Of a stretch of 64,000 nucleotides of DNA, positions 1 through 8,372 are shown one piece after another. Position numbers and translations under genes: made by a program. This DNA is from Caulobacter vibrioides. GTDB lineage: Bacteria; Pseudomonadota; Alphaproteobacteria; Caulobacterales; Caulobacteraceae. The stretch is from NCBI GenBank assembly GCA_001449105.1, contig LNIY01000056.1, forward strand, positions 1-64,000, written 5' to 3'. Position 1 is the first letter of the stretch. The number at the start of each line of letters is the position of its first letter. The notes below the pieces were generated by a model, which did no database searches, was not told the DNA's origin, and saw nothing but the letters and a program-made list of their open reading frames with translations.

Positions 1-7
1 GTTCATA

Positions 8-57
8 GATCCTCCCCCTCTGGGGGAGGTGGCCCGAAGGGCCGGAGGGGGTCTCCC
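8..57. repeat. Palindromic intergenic repeat, family A copy 1
   Basis: GC-rich repeat made of two small hairpins: CTCCCCCTCTGGGGGAG-type outer arms and a GGCCCGAAGGGCC inner palindrome. Related modules recur at 22636, 34951 and 53305. It sits just past the stop of the reductase gene, so it may act as its transcript end. Confidence 0.7.
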
Positions 58-62
58 CGGGA

Positions 63-1028
63 CTAGGGCACCAGCACCGTCGCCCCGGTCGTCCTGCGCC
101 CCTCCAGCGCCTCATGCGCCGCCCGGGCCTGCGCCAGGGGGAACCGCTGCCCGATCTCGATCTTCACCGCGCCCGACGCCAGCACCTCGAACAGGGCCGC
201 GGCGCTCTCGTCGAGCTCCTGCGTCGTGACGATGTAGTCGAACAGGCGAGGGCGGGTGATGAAGGCCGACTTGGCGCCGAGCTCCAGCGGCGCGAAAGGC
301 GGCACGGGGCCCGAGGCGTTGCCGTAGGTGACCAGCACGCCGCGACGTCCCAGGCTCTTGAGGCTGCCCTGGAAGGTGTCCTTGCCGACGCCGTCATAGA
401 CGACGGGCACGCCGGCCCCGCCGGTGATCTCGGCCACCCGGGCCGCGACGTCCTCGTGATCGTAGAGGATCACGTGGTCGGCCCCGAGATCGCGCACGAT
501 CTGGGCCTTGGCCTCCGAGCCGACCGTGGCGATGACGCTGGCGCCCAGCGCCTTGACCCATTGCACCAGGATCTGCCCGACCCCGCCAGCGGCGGCGTGT
601 ACCAGCACCACCTGGCCCGGCTTCACGGGGAAGCAGCGGCGGACCAGGAACTCCGCCGTCATGCCCTTCAGCAGCACGGCGGCGGCGACCTCCAGCTCGA
701 TCCCTTCGGGGACCTTCACCGCTCGATCAGCCGGAACGACGGCCGCCTCGGCATAGGCCCCCATCGTGCCGTTGTAGGCGACGCGGTCACCGACCGCGAA
801 ACGGCTGACGCCCTCGCCGACGGCTTCCACGTGGCCGGCGGCTTCCAGGCCCAGCACCTGCGGGTACTTCACCGGATAGAGGCCCGAGCGGTGATAGGTG
901 TCGATGAAGTTGAGACCGACGGCCGCATGGCGGACGAGGATCTGGGCGGGGCCGGGCGAGGGGAGGTCGCGCTCGACGACCTCCAGGACCTCGGGGCCGC
1001 CGGCGGCCTTGGCTTCGACGGCCAGCAT
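63..1028 (-). CDS. NADPH:quinone reductase-like zinc-independent MDR dehydrogenase
   Basis: A 321-residue medium-chain dehydrogenase/reductase of the quinone oxidoreductase branch, expected to reduce quinones or activated enones with NADPH in the cytoplasm. It has the GroES-like N-terminal fold (GLNFIDTYHRSGLYP region) and a Rossmann nucleotide-binding motif AAAGGVG near residue 145. The cysteine and histidine zinc ligands of classical alcohol dehydrogenases are not apparent, which fits the quinone reductase group. Its ATG overlaps the stop of the upstream hydrolase gene (TGATG), so the two are probably one transcript and translationally coupled. The exact substrate cannot be read from sequence. 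Confidence 0.9.
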   Translation of the reverse strand: MLAVEAKAAGGPEVLEVVERDLPSPGPAQILVRHAAVGLNFIDTYHRSGLYPVKYPQVLGLEAAGHVEAVGEGVSRFAVGDRVAYNGTMGAYAEAAVVPADRAVKVPEGIELEVAAAVLLKGMTAEFLVRRCFPVKPGQVVLVHAAAGGVGQILVQWVKALGASVIATVGSEAKAQIVRDLGADHVILYDHEDVAARVAEITGGAGVPVVYDGVGKDTFQGSLKSLGRRGVLVTYGNASGPVPPFAPLELGAKSAFITRPRLFDYIVTTQELDESAAALFEVLASGAVKIEIGQRFPLAQARAAHEALEGRRTTGATVLVP

Positions 1029-1720
1029 CAGGCGAGGGTCTTCTTGAAGAAGGTCAGGCTGCGGCCGTTGGCCAGGGCGGCGTCGGCGGCGTCATAGTGC
1101 TCGCCGCCTTCGCGGGCGAAGGCGTGGTCGCGGCCGGCATAGGTATGCAGCGTGATCTGCGGGTGATCCTTCAGGGCGGCGAAGATGACCTGCTGGGCCT
1201 CCTTGGGCACGAACTTGTCTTCCTCGGCCACGTGCAGCAGCAGCGGCTTTTCCAGCTTCTCGACCTCGCCGACGTGCTTTTCGATGCCGACGCCGTAATA
1301 GGAGACGCTGGCGTCAGCGTCGGTGCGGGTGGCGGTCAGGAAGGCCAGCAGGCCGCCCAGGCAATAGCCGACCGCGCCGACCTTGCCCGACGACTGCGGG
1401 CGGATGGCGTCGATGGTGGCGTCGATGTCGGCGACGCCGGCGTCCACGTCGAACGCGTTGAACAGTTCGAAGGCCTTCTTCCATTCGGCCTCGGACTTGT
1501 CGGTGATGTCGATGCCGGGCTCGATCCGCCAGAAGAGGTCGGGGCACACGGCCAGGAAGCCTTCGCCGGCGAGCTTGTCGCAGATGTCGCGCATCACCTG
1601 GTTGACGCCGAAAATCTCCTGGATGACGACGACGGCCGGCGGATTGTCACCCGTGGCCGGGCGCGCCACATAGGCCGAGAAGTCGCCATCGGGCGTGTTG
1701 ATCGTGAGGGTCTCGCTCAT
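1028..1720 (-). CDS. Dienelactone hydrolase family protein
   Basis: A 230-residue alpha/beta hydrolase of the dienelactone hydrolase family, which opens lactone or ester bonds; the physiological substrate is unknown. The nucleophile elbow is GYCLGG, with cysteine as nucleophile as in classical DLH, and a late AGRDHAF segment supplies the histidine. The chosen ATG at 1720 has GGAGAG eight bases upstream; an in-frame ATG six codons earlier lacks this. It is the first gene of a two-gene unit with the downstream quinone reductase. Confidence 0.88.
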   Translation of the reverse strand: MSETLTINTPDGDFSAYVARPATGDNPPAVVVIQEIFGVNQVMRDICDKLAGEGFLAVCPDLFWRIEPGIDITDKSEAEWKKAFELFNAFDVDAGVADIDATIDAIRPQSSGKVGAVGYCLGGLLAFLTATRTDADASVSYYGVGIEKHVGEVEKLEKPLLLHVAEEDKFVPKEAQQVIFAALKDHPQITLHTYAGRDHAFAREGGEHYDAADAALANGRSLTFFKKTLA

Positions 1721-1835
1721 GGGGCTCTCCACATACAATAAGCCGTCGATGGGACTTTCGACCGAAGCGCTCTAACCTGCCCCGAGCAGTGCGCGGCGTC
1801 ACAATCTCGTGGCCTGCCGCCAGGGAACTTTTTCG

Positions 1836-2081
1836 ATGAAGATGACGATCGAGATCGACTGCACCCCGGTCGAGGCGCGGGCCTTCCTGGGCCTGCCCGA
1901 CGTAAGCGGATTGAACGACCATCTCGTGAAAGAGATGCAGGCGCGCATGGACGCCAACATGGCGATGCTGGCGCCCGAGGAACTGCTGAAGAACTGGATG
2001 GCGTTCGGGGCCGGGGCTCAGGACAGCTTCCGCAAGCTGATGACGGCGGCGGCCGGAGCGGCGGTCGGCAAGCGCGACTGA
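1836..2081 (+). CDS. DUF6489 family small protein
   Basis: An 81-residue acidic protein of unknown function beginning [11 protein letters not shown] and rich in helix-forming residues, with a Met-rich middle ([11 protein letters not shown]). I recognise it as the small alphaproteobacterial family DUF6489. It ends four bases before the mnmE start and so is likely co-transcribed with it. The start at 1836 is preferred over the ATG nine codons upstream because the conserved part begins here; no membrane segment or signal peptide is visible. Confidence 0.75.
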   Translation: MKMTIEIDCTPVEARAFLGLPDVSGLNDHLVKEMQARMDANMAMLAPEELLKNWMAFGAGAQDSFRKLMTAAAGAAVGKRD

Positions 2082-2085
2082 TCTG

Positions 2086-3423
2086 ATGGCTGATACGATC
2101 TACGCGCCGGCCACGGCGGCCGGTCGCGCCGCCGTGGCGGTGATCCGGGTTTCGGGTCCGGCCAGCGGCGAGGCCGTGCGCGCCTTGACCGGCGGCCTGC
2201 CGAAACCGCGCCAGGCCGCCCTTCGCACCTTGCGCCACGACGGCGTTGCGCTCGACGATGCGCTGGTGCTGTGGTTCCAGGGGCCGGCCAGCTACACCGG
2301 TGAGGACGCCGCCGAGTTTCACGTGCACGGGGGCAGGGCGGTCGTAGAGGCGCTGCTCTCGGCGCTGTCGGCCTTGGGTCTGCGCCTGGCCGAGCCGGGT
2401 GAATTCACGCGCCGGGCCTTCCAGCACGGCAAGCTCGACCTGGCCCAGGCCGAGGCCGTCGGCGACCTGATCGACGCCGAAACCGAGGGGCAGCGCAAGC
2501 AGGCGTTGGGGCAGCTGGGCGGCGCCCTGGGCCGCCGCTACGACGCCTGGCGCGATCTCCTGGTGCAGTCGCTGGCCATGCTGGAAGCCGCCGTCGACTT
2601 CCCGGACGAAGAGCTTCCGGAAGACGTGGCGGCCCGGGCCCGGCCTGGGCTGGAAATCCTGAAGGACGAGATCGATGCGGCCCTGGCGGATGTCGCACGT
2701 GGTCGCCGGGTGCGGGACGGCTTCCGCATCGCCCTGGTCGGCGCGCCCAACGCCGGCAAGAGCACGCTGCTCAACGCCCTGGCCGAGCGAGACGCCGCCA
2801 TCGTTACCGCCACGCCGGGCACCACGCGGGACGTCATCGAGGTTCCGCTTGTGCTGGGCGGCTACAAGGCCTTGCTGGCGGATACGGCCGGGATCCGCGA
2901 GACTTCGGACGATATCGAGGCCGAGGGCGTGCGCCGGGCACGCGTCTGGGCCGAGGAGGCTGATCTGCGTCTCTGGGTCGTCGACGCCGTCGAGTTTCAC
3001 GTGAAACATTCCGAACACCACGCAATCGTCCGGGCCGGCGACTGGCTGGTGATCAACAAGATCGACCTGGTAGAGCCGGATGCCGTGGCGGCCATACGGG
3101 CGGAGACGGCGGCCCTGGGGTTGCACGTGGTGGCGCTGTCGGCGCGAGAGCAGGGCGCTGACCCGATCCGCGCCGCTTTGACCGATCACGTGGTGCAGGC
3201 GCTGTCCGGCGCGGAGTTCCCGGCCGCTACCCGGATCCGCCACGCGGAGCGCCTGGGCGAGGCGAGGGCGTTTCTCGAGCGCGCTTTGGCCGAGGTCGAG
3301 GACGTGGAACTCGCCGCGGAGGACGTTCGCCTGGCTTCCCGTGCACTTTCGCGGATCACAGGCCGGATCGATCCGGAAGACGTGCTTGATCGTGTCTTTT
3401 CAAGCTTCTGCATCGGGAAGTGA
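2086..3423 (+). CDS. mnmE: tRNA modification GTPase MnmE (TrmE)
   Basis: GTPase that works with MnmG to place the 5-carboxymethylaminomethyl group on wobble uridine 34 of certain tRNAs. At 445 residues it has the usual length. The N-terminal folate-binding domain is followed by a helical region into which the Ras-like G domain is inserted: P-loop GAPNAGKST near residue 219, TTRD, DTAG and NKID. The protein ends in the conserved FCIGK whose cysteine is needed for modification. A perfect 14-bp parS palindrome lies inside its coding sequence. It is followed 154 bases later by its partner mnmG. Confidence 0.97.
   Translation: MADTIYAPATAAGRAAVAVIRVSGPASGEAVRALTGGLPKPRQAALRTLRHDGVALDDALVLWFQGPASYTGEDAAEFHVHGGRAVVEALLSALSALGLRLAEPGEFTRRAFQHGKLDLAQAEAVGDLIDAETEGQRKQALGQLGGALGRRYDAWRDLLVQSLAMLEAAVDFPDEELPEDVAARARPGLEILKDEIDAALADVARGRRVRDGFRIALVGAPNAGKSTLLNALAERDAAIVTATPGTTRDVIEVPLVLGGYKALLADTAGIRETSDDIEAEGVRRARVWAEEADLRLWVVDAVEFHVKHSEHHAIVRAGDWLVINKIDLVEPDAVAAIRAETAALGLHVVALSAREQGADPIRAALTDHVVQALSGAEFPAATRIRHAERLGEARAFLERALAEVEDVELAAEDVRLASRALSRITGRIDPEDVLDRVFSSFCIGK
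2994..3007. promoter_or_regulatory. parS: parS centromere site 1 (inside mnmE)
   Basis: Perfect palindrome GTTTCACGTGAAAC, the core of the bacterial parS consensus; the 16-mer differs from the consensus only in its first base. ParB loads on such sites and clamps onto flanking DNA. Here it lies within the G-domain coding region of mnmE, about 4 kb from parB. Confidence 0.92.
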
Positions 3424-3424
3424 A

Positions 3425-3440
3425 TGTTTCACGTGGAACA
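3425..3440. promoter_or_regulatory. parS: parS centromere site 2 (mnmE-mnmG gap)
   Basis: TGTTTCACGTGGAACA matches the 16-bp parS consensus at all but one position. It starts two bases after the mnmE stop codon. Confidence 0.9.
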
Positions 3441-3484
3441 GGGACTTGAACCGTCCACAGCCTGACCACAGATACGCGCACCGC

Positions 3485-3498
3485 GTTTCACGTGAAAC
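3485..3498. promoter_or_regulatory. parS: parS centromere site 3 (mnmE-mnmG gap)
   Basis: Second perfect GTTTCACGTGAAAC core, about 60 bases after site 2. It is followed at once by two adjacent GACTC sequences (3505-3514), which are GANTC sites of the CcrM methyltransferase type. Confidence 0.92.
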
Positions 3499-3577
3499 GC
3501 CCCGGACTCGACTCGCCCACAGGGCGGCTTGAAGCTATAAGTCAGGCACGCTCCCGCAGGGTCGGGGGCGTTCCGCA

Positions 3578-5464
3578 TTGAGGCGCGTTTCTCCCTTGTC
3601 CAACTCTTCGCCCCAGTCCTGGGACGTCATTGTCATCGGCGGCGGTCATGCCGGCTGTGAAGCCGCGGCAGCGTCGGCGCGCACCGGCGCACGCACCCTG
3701 CTGTTGACCCACAAACGTGAAACCGTCGGCGAGATGTCGTGCAACCCGGCCATCGGCGGCCTGGGCAAGGGCCACCTGGTGCGCGAGATCGACGCCTTGG
3801 ACGGCCTGATGGGCCGTATGGCCGACAAGGCCGGCATCCAGTTCCGAATGCTGAACCGGTCGAAGGGCCCGGCCGTGCGCGGCCCGCGCTCTCAGATCGA
3901 TCGCAAGCTCTATCGCGAGGCCATGCAGGCCGAGCTGTTCGACTATCCGAACCTCGACGTGGTCGCGGCCGCCGCCGAAGACCTGATCGTCGAGGACGGC
4001 CACGTGGCCGGCGCCGTGGACGGGGAGGGGAGCGTCTATCGCGCTCCCAAGGTCGTGCTGACCACCGGCACCTTCCTGAAGGGCGTCATCCACCAGGGCG
4101 AGACCCGCATTCCGGCCGGCCGGGTCGGCGACCAGCCGTCGATCGGCCTGTCGGACCGTCTGTACGGCCTGGGCTTCGACATGGGCCGCTTGAAGACCGG
4201 CACGCCCGCCCGTCTGGACGGCAAGACCATCGCCTGGGACCGCCTGGACATGCAGGCGGCCGATGAGGAACCCGTGCCGTTCTCGTTCCTCAACGAGAAG
4301 ATCGAGGTACCGCAGATCCGTTGCGGCATTACCTTCACGACCGAGGAAACCCACAGGATCATCGCCGAGCGCCTGGGCGAGTCCGCCGTCTATGGCGGCC
4401 GCGCCACGGGGATCGGCCCGCGCTATTGCCCGTCGATCGAGGACAAGGTCGTCCGCTTCGCCGACAAGACCAGCCACCAGGTTTTCCTGGAGCCGGAAGG
4501 CCTGGACGACGACACGGTCTATCCGAACGGCGTCTCGACCTCGGTCTCGGCCGAAACCCAGCTGCTTTTCCTGCGCACCATCCCCGGCCTCGAGGCCGTG
4601 GAGGTGATCCGCTACGGCTATGCGATCGAGTACGACTACGTCGATCCGCGCGAACTGTACGCCACGCTGGAAACCAAGCGCCTGCCGGGCCTCTATCTGG
4701 CTGGCCAGATCAACGGCACCACGGGCTATGAAGAGGCCGGGGCCCAGGGCCTGGTCGCCGGCATGAACGCCGCGCTGTCGGCGTTGGGCCGCGAGCCGGC
4801 CGTGTTCGCCCGCGACGAGGCCTATATCGGCGTGATGATCGACGACCTGGTCACCCGTGGGGTGACCGAGCCCTATCGCATGTTCACCAGCCGCGCCGAG
4901 TTCCGCCTTACCCTGCGCGCCGACAACGCCGACCAGCGCCTGACCTGCCGCGGCGTCGAGCTGGGCGTGGTGGGCGAGGCTCGCGCCAGCGCCTGGGCCG
5001 CCAAGAAGGCCGAGCTGGAGACGGTGCGCGCTCGCGCCCGCGCCCTGAACATGACCCCGGCCGAGGCGGTGAAGGCCGGTTTCAAGGTCAATGCCGACGG
5101 CCAGCGCCGCGACGTCCTGGCCATGCTGGCCTATCCCGACGTCGGCCTCGACGACCTGGTCCGGATCTGGCCCGAAATCGCCGACTGGAGCCCGATGGCC
5201 CGCGAGCAGATCGAGATCGAGGCGGCCTATGCCGGCTATCTCGACCGCCAGCGCGCCGACGCGGAATCCCTGCGCAAGGACGAGGATCTGCGCCTGCCGG
5301 CCGATCTCGACTACCGCGACATCGGCAGTCTCTCCAACGAGGTGCGCGAGAAGCTGATCCGGGTGAAGCCGCTGACCCTGGGCCAAGCCGCCCGCATCGA
5401 GGGGGTCACCCCCGGCGCTCTGACGGCCTTGCTCGCCCACGTGCGACGGGGTCGGGCCGCCTGA
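3578..5464 (+). CDS. mnmG: tRNA uridine modification enzyme MnmG (GidA)
   Basis: FAD-dependent partner of MnmE in wobble uridine modification. The dinucleotide-binding motif [15 protein letters not shown] sits at the N terminus, the GidA signature [11 protein letters not shown] near residue 280, and a second GidA signature ([13 protein letters not shown]) near residue 373. Length (628 aa) fits the family. No ATG lies upstream of the Rossmann motif; the TTG at 3578 and a TTG at 3596 (leaving nine residues before the motif) are both possible starts. Its stop overlaps the ATG of rsmG, placing mnmG, rsmG, parA and probably parB in one transcript. Confidence 0.96.
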   Translation: MRRVSPLSNSSPQSWDVIVIGGGHAGCEAAAASARTGARTLLLTHKRETVGEMSCNPAIGGLGKGHLVREIDALDGLMGRMADKAGIQFRMLNRSKGPAVRGPRSQIDRKLYREAMQAELFDYPNLDVVAAAAEDLIVEDGHVAGAVDGEGSVYRAPKVVLTTGTFLKGVIHQGETRIPAGRVGDQPSIGLSDRLYGLGFDMGRLKTGTPARLDGKTIAWDRLDMQAADEEPVPFSFLNEKIEVPQIRCGITFTTEETHRIIAERLGESAVYGGRATGIGPRYCPSIEDKVVRFADKTSHQVFLEPEGLDDDTVYPNGVSTSVSAETQLLFLRTIPGLEAVEVIRYGYAIEYDYVDPRELYATLETKRLPGLYLAGQINGTTGYEEAGAQGLVAGMNAALSALGREPAVFARDEAYIGVMIDDLVTRGVTEPYRMFTSRAEFRLTLRADNADQRLTCRGVELGVVGEARASAWAAKKAELETVRARARALNMTPAEAVKAGFKVNADGQRRDVLAMLAYPDVGLDDLVRIWPEIADWSPMAREQIEIEAAYAGYLDRQRADAESLRKDEDLRLPADLDYRDIGSLSNEVREKLIRVKPLTLGQAARIEGVTPGALTALLAHVRRGRAA

Positions 5465-6144
5465 TGGCTCAAGCCGCTCCTGAAAACGCGATGGGCGAAC
5501 TCGTCATCGAGACGCTCGACCCGGTCGACGCCGCGGCCTTCCAGCGGCTGACCGGTGCGACCGACGTGCAGATCGCCGATCTGGCGCGCTACGAGCAGCT
5601 GCTGGCCGAGTGGAACGAGGTGATGAACCTGGTCGGCCCGGCCTCGATGGCGGCCTACTGGAACCGCCACGCCTGGGACAGCGCCCAGCTGCTGACCTTC
5701 GCCCCGCAGGCCAAGGTTTGGGCCGACCTGGGCGCCGGCGCGGGCCTGCCGGGCGTGGTGCTGGCCATCCTGCTGAAGGGCGTTCCCGGGGCCAAGGTCC
5801 ACCTCGTCGAGAGCATGGCCAAGCGCTGCCGCTTCCTCGACGCCGTCACCCGCGAGCTCGACCTGCCGGTCGAGATCCACAACGCCCGCGCCGAGAGCCT
5901 GGACCTCAAGGTTCAGGTGATCACGGCCCGGGCCTGCGCGCCGATGCCGCGCCTGCTGGAATACGCGCAACCCTATTTCAAGCGCGGCGCGGTCGCCTGG
6001 TTCCTGAAGGGCCAGGAGGTCGCCGCCGAGATCGCTGAAGCCGAGAAGACCTGGAAGTTCGAGTCGGATGTGCGGAGCTCCAAGAGCGATCCGCGCGGCC
6101 ATGTCGTGCAAATCAAGGGGCTGAACCGTGTCCGCAAAGTCTGA
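5464..6144 (+). CDS. rsmG: 16S rRNA (guanine-N7) methyltransferase RsmG (GidB)
   Basis: SAM-dependent methylase that makes m7G527 in 16S rRNA. The 226-residue protein has the family segment LAEWNEVMNLVGP and the SAM-binding loop ADLGAGAGLPG near residue 89, followed by VHLVESMAKRCRFLD. Its ATG overlaps the mnmG stop (TGATG), and its end overlaps the parA GTG start by 17 bases, so translation of the three is probably coupled. Loss of this enzyme in other bacteria gives low-level streptomycin resistance. Confidence 0.96.
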   Translation: MAQAAPENAMGELVIETLDPVDAAAFQRLTGATDVQIADLARYEQLLAEWNEVMNLVGPASMAAYWNRHAWDSAQLLTFAPQAKVWADLGAGAGLPGVVLAILLKGVPGAKVHLVESMAKRCRFLDAVTRELDLPVEIHNARAESLDLKVQVITARACAPMPRLLEYAQPYFKRGAVAWFLKGQEVAAEIAEAEKTWKFESDVRSSKSDPRGHVVQIKGLNRVRKV

Positions 6145-6934
6145 GCTGAGAGTTCTGGCGGTCGCCAACCAGAAGGGCGGGGTGGGCAAGACCACCACGG
6201 CCATCAACCTGGGCACGGCGCTGGCCGCCTGCGGCGAGCGCGTGCTGCTGATCGACGCCGACCCGCAGGGCAACTGCTCGACGGGCCTGGGGATCGGCCG
6301 CTTGCAGCGCAAGAAGACGCTGTACGACGTATTGATGGGCGAGGCGCCGGTGATCGAGGCCGCCGTCCAGACCTCGCTGCCGGGCCTGGACGTCATCCCG
6401 GCCGACGCCGACCTTTCGGGGGTCGAGCTGGAGCTGGGCCAGGTGGCCCGACGTTCCTACCGCCTGCGCGACGCCCTGGAGCCGCTGCGCGCCAACGGCC
6501 CCTATACCTATGTGCTGATCGACTGCCCGCCGTCGCTGAACGTGCTGACGGTCAACGCCATGACCGCGGCCGACGCCGTGTTCGTGCCGTTGCAGTGCGA
6601 GTTCTTCGCCCTGGAAGGCCTGACCCAGCTGATACGCACCATCGAGCGCGTTCGCGGCAGCCTGAACCCGCGCCTGGAGATCCAGGGCGTGGTGCTGACC
6701 ATGTACGATCGCCGCAACAGCCTCTCCGAGCAGGTGGCCCGCGACGTGCGCGAGCACTTCGGCGACAAGGTGTATGACGCGGTCATACCGCGCAACGTCC
6801 GGGTGTCGGAGGCGCCGTCCTTCGGCAAGCCGGTGCTGCTGTACGATCTGAAGTGCGCCGGCTCGCAGGCCTACCTGCGGCTGGCCCGCGAGGTGATCAG
6901 CCGCGAGCGGGACCGGCAGGCCCAGGCGGCCTGA
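6128..6934 (+). CDS. parA: Chromosome partitioning ATPase ParA
   Basis: Walker-type ATPase of the chromosomal ParABS system. It binds DNA non-specifically as an ATP dimer and guides ParB-parS complexes to the opposite pole. The deviant Walker A KGGVGKTT is at residues 16-23, preceded by VANQ; DADPQGN and the Walker B-like YVLIDCPPSLN follow. Length is 268 aa. The start is a GTG inside the end of rsmG. The parB gene follows after 100 bases and parS sites lie 2.6-3.1 kb upstream. Confidence 0.97.
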   Translation: MSAKSELRVLAVANQKGGVGKTTTAINLGTALAACGERVLLIDADPQGNCSTGLGIGRLQRKKTLYDVLMGEAPVIEAAVQTSLPGLDVIPADADLSGVELELGQVARRSYRLRDALEPLRANGPYTYVLIDCPPSLNVLTVNAMTAADAVFVPLQCEFFALEGLTQLIRTIERVRGSLNPRLEIQGVVLTMYDRRNSLSEQVARDVREHFGDKVYDAVIPRNVRVSEAPSFGKPVLLYDLKCAGSQAYLRLAREVISRERDRQAQAA

Positions 6935-7034
6935 TCAACAGGCCTATCTAGTTGAGCGCCGGCCTGAGGACACGGGTCGAAGTCGTTATTGAAGTTGAAG
7001 TTTCGAGGAGACGGTCGTGGTCGGTGAAGCGGGG

Positions 7035-7937
7035 ATGTCGGAAGGCCGTCGGGGTCTGGGTCGCGGCCTGTCGGCGCTGCTGGGCGAGGTCGAGGCCGCT
7101 CCGGCTCAGGCCCCGGGCGACAATACCGGCGGCTCGCGCGAGGCGCCGATCGAACTTCTGAAGCGTAATCCCGACCAGCCTCGCCGGACCTTCCGCGAGG
7201 AAGACCTGGTAGAACTTGCCAACTCGATCGCCGAGAAGGGCGTGCTGCAGCCGATCCTGGTCCGACCCGCGCCGGGGGCTCCGGGCGAGTACCAGATCGT
7301 CGCCGGCGAGCGTCGCTGGCGGGCCGCGCAGCGCGCCGGCCTCCGGACCGTGCCGATCATCGTGCGCGAGCTCGACGACCTGGCCGTGCTCGAGATCGGC
7401 ATCATCGAGAACGTCCAGCGCTCGGACCTCAACATCCTCGAAGAGGCGCTGAGCTACCGGGTGCTGATGGACAAGTTCGGCCGCACCCAGGACGCCATCG
7501 CCCAGACCATCGGCAAGAGCCGCAGCCACGTGGCCAACACCCTGCGCCTGCTGGCCCTGCCCGAAGTGGTGCAGCAGCACCTGGTCACCGGCGCCCTGAC
7601 CGCGGGCCACGCCCGCGCCATCGCCACCGCCGCCGACCCCGGCGCGCTGGCCCAGCAGGTCATCGACGGCGGACTGTCGGTGCGCGAGACCGAGACCCTG
7701 GCCCGTGTGGCCCAGACCGGTGACGCGACCCCTCGCGCCAAGAACGGCGGCTCTGCCCTCCCGCGTGCGCCGCGCGCCAAGGATACCGACACCCAGGCCC
7801 TCGAAGCCGACCTGTCGTCGGTGCTCGGCCTCGACGTCGAGATCGACCATCGCGGCGGCGCCGGTTCGCTGGTCGTCCGCTACGCGACGCTCGAGCAGTT
7901 GGACGACCTCTGCAACCGCCTGACGCGCGGGGTCTGA
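7035..7937 (+). CDS. parB: Chromosome partitioning protein ParB
   Basis: CTP-dependent DNA clamp that loads at parS and organises the origin-proximal region. The start chosen (MSEGRRGLGRGLSALLGE) agrees with my memory of the C. crescentus protein; a GTG six codons upstream is in frame. The N-terminal ParA-interacting segment is followed by the ParB/Srx nucleotide domain with GERRWRAAQ near residue 96, the helix-turn-helix GKSRSHVANTLRLL, a basic low-complexity linker and a C-terminal dimerisation domain ending near LEQLDDLCNRL. At 300 aa the length is typical. Its 3' end faces glnD here, where most relatives have holA. Confidence 0.97.
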   Translation: MSEGRRGLGRGLSALLGEVEAAPAQAPGDNTGGSREAPIELLKRNPDQPRRTFREEDLVELANSIAEKGVLQPILVRPAPGAPGEYQIVAGERRWRAAQRAGLRTVPIIVRELDDLAVLEIGIIENVQRSDLNILEEALSYRVLMDKFGRTQDAIAQTIGKSRSHVANTLRLLALPEVVQQHLVTGALTAGHARAIATAADPGALAQQVIDGGLSVRETETLARVAQTGDATPRAKNGGSALPRAPRAKDTDTQALEADLSSVLGLDVEIDHRGGAGSLVVRYATLEQLDDLCNRLTRGV

Positions 7938-7960
7938 TCGGACCCGTTTTCAGGGTCTTC

Positions 7961-8013
7961 TGTGGCGAACAAAGCAAGGCGCGACCGTATCCCTGGTCGC
8001 GCCATTCGCCACA
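7961..8013. terminator. Nested hairpin downstream of parB
   Basis: Outer arms TGTGGCGAA (7961-7969) and TTCGCCACA (8005-8013) enclose inner arms GGCGCGACC (7978-7986) and GGTCGCGCC (7995-8003) with an eight-base loop. All 18 pairs are perfect. There is no clear T-run after it, so it may be a processing or stability hairpin rather than a simple intrinsic terminator. Confidence 0.6.
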
Positions 8014-8235
8014 GGCGAAGGCGGGGAGGGCGGAATTCCCGCCTAATCCTTTGTCGAACAAGGAAAAATGACGACCGATCCGGCTCGGTTGAAAGCTCCG
8101 CCGGCGGAAATTTTCCACAAGCCGGCGATGTATTTTCCGCCGAACTATTTGACCGAAATCTCGAATCGCTATCCGGCGCGCCGCGTCCCCGTTCCAGGAC
8201 GGGTAGGCGGTCTTTCTTGGCCGGACTCCAAGCCG

Positions 8236-8337
8236 CCATTCCCCGCCAAGGCGGAGACCCAAGCTGACTTCCAGACACACGTACGGACGTGGGCAGTCGC
8301 ACGCGGTCTGGATCCCCGCCTTCGCGGGGATGTCCGG
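8236..8337. repeat. Palindromic repeat, family E copy 1
   Basis: Degenerate arm ATTCCCCGCCAAGGCGGAGACCC faces an intact arm GATCCCCGCCTTCGCGGGGAT across about 60 bases. The same hairpin module forms the better-preserved inverted repeat at 35018-35118. It lies at the parB-glnD junction. Confidence 0.55.
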
Positions 8338-8372
8338 TGAAGATCAGTCCACGACCGTGAGGTCTGTCGGCG

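Larger units (their letters stand above)
7938..8372. other. Intergenic region between parB and glnD
   Basis: 435 bases without a convincing gene. It holds a nested long hairpin next to parB (7961-8013), a GGCGGG/CCCGCC inverted repeat near 8020-8043 and a repeat of the CCCCGCNTTCGCGGGG type (8236-8337) next to glnD. A 90-codon open frame from ATG 8068 has a fair ribosome site (AAGGAA) but its C-terminal third is encoded by the repeat, so I do not call it a gene. Confidence 0.6.

Noticed and set aside
2310..2330. GTTTCACGTG within mnmE resembling a parS half-site
   Set aside because: Only the left half matches; the right half has three mismatches and the bases encode the conserved FHVHGG segment of MnmE.
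3441..3520. TCCACAG, CCACAG and CCCACAG motifs as possible DnaA boxes and an origin
   Set aside because: Each matches TTATNCACA poorly, there is no AT-rich melting region, and parS sites explain the conservation of the gap.
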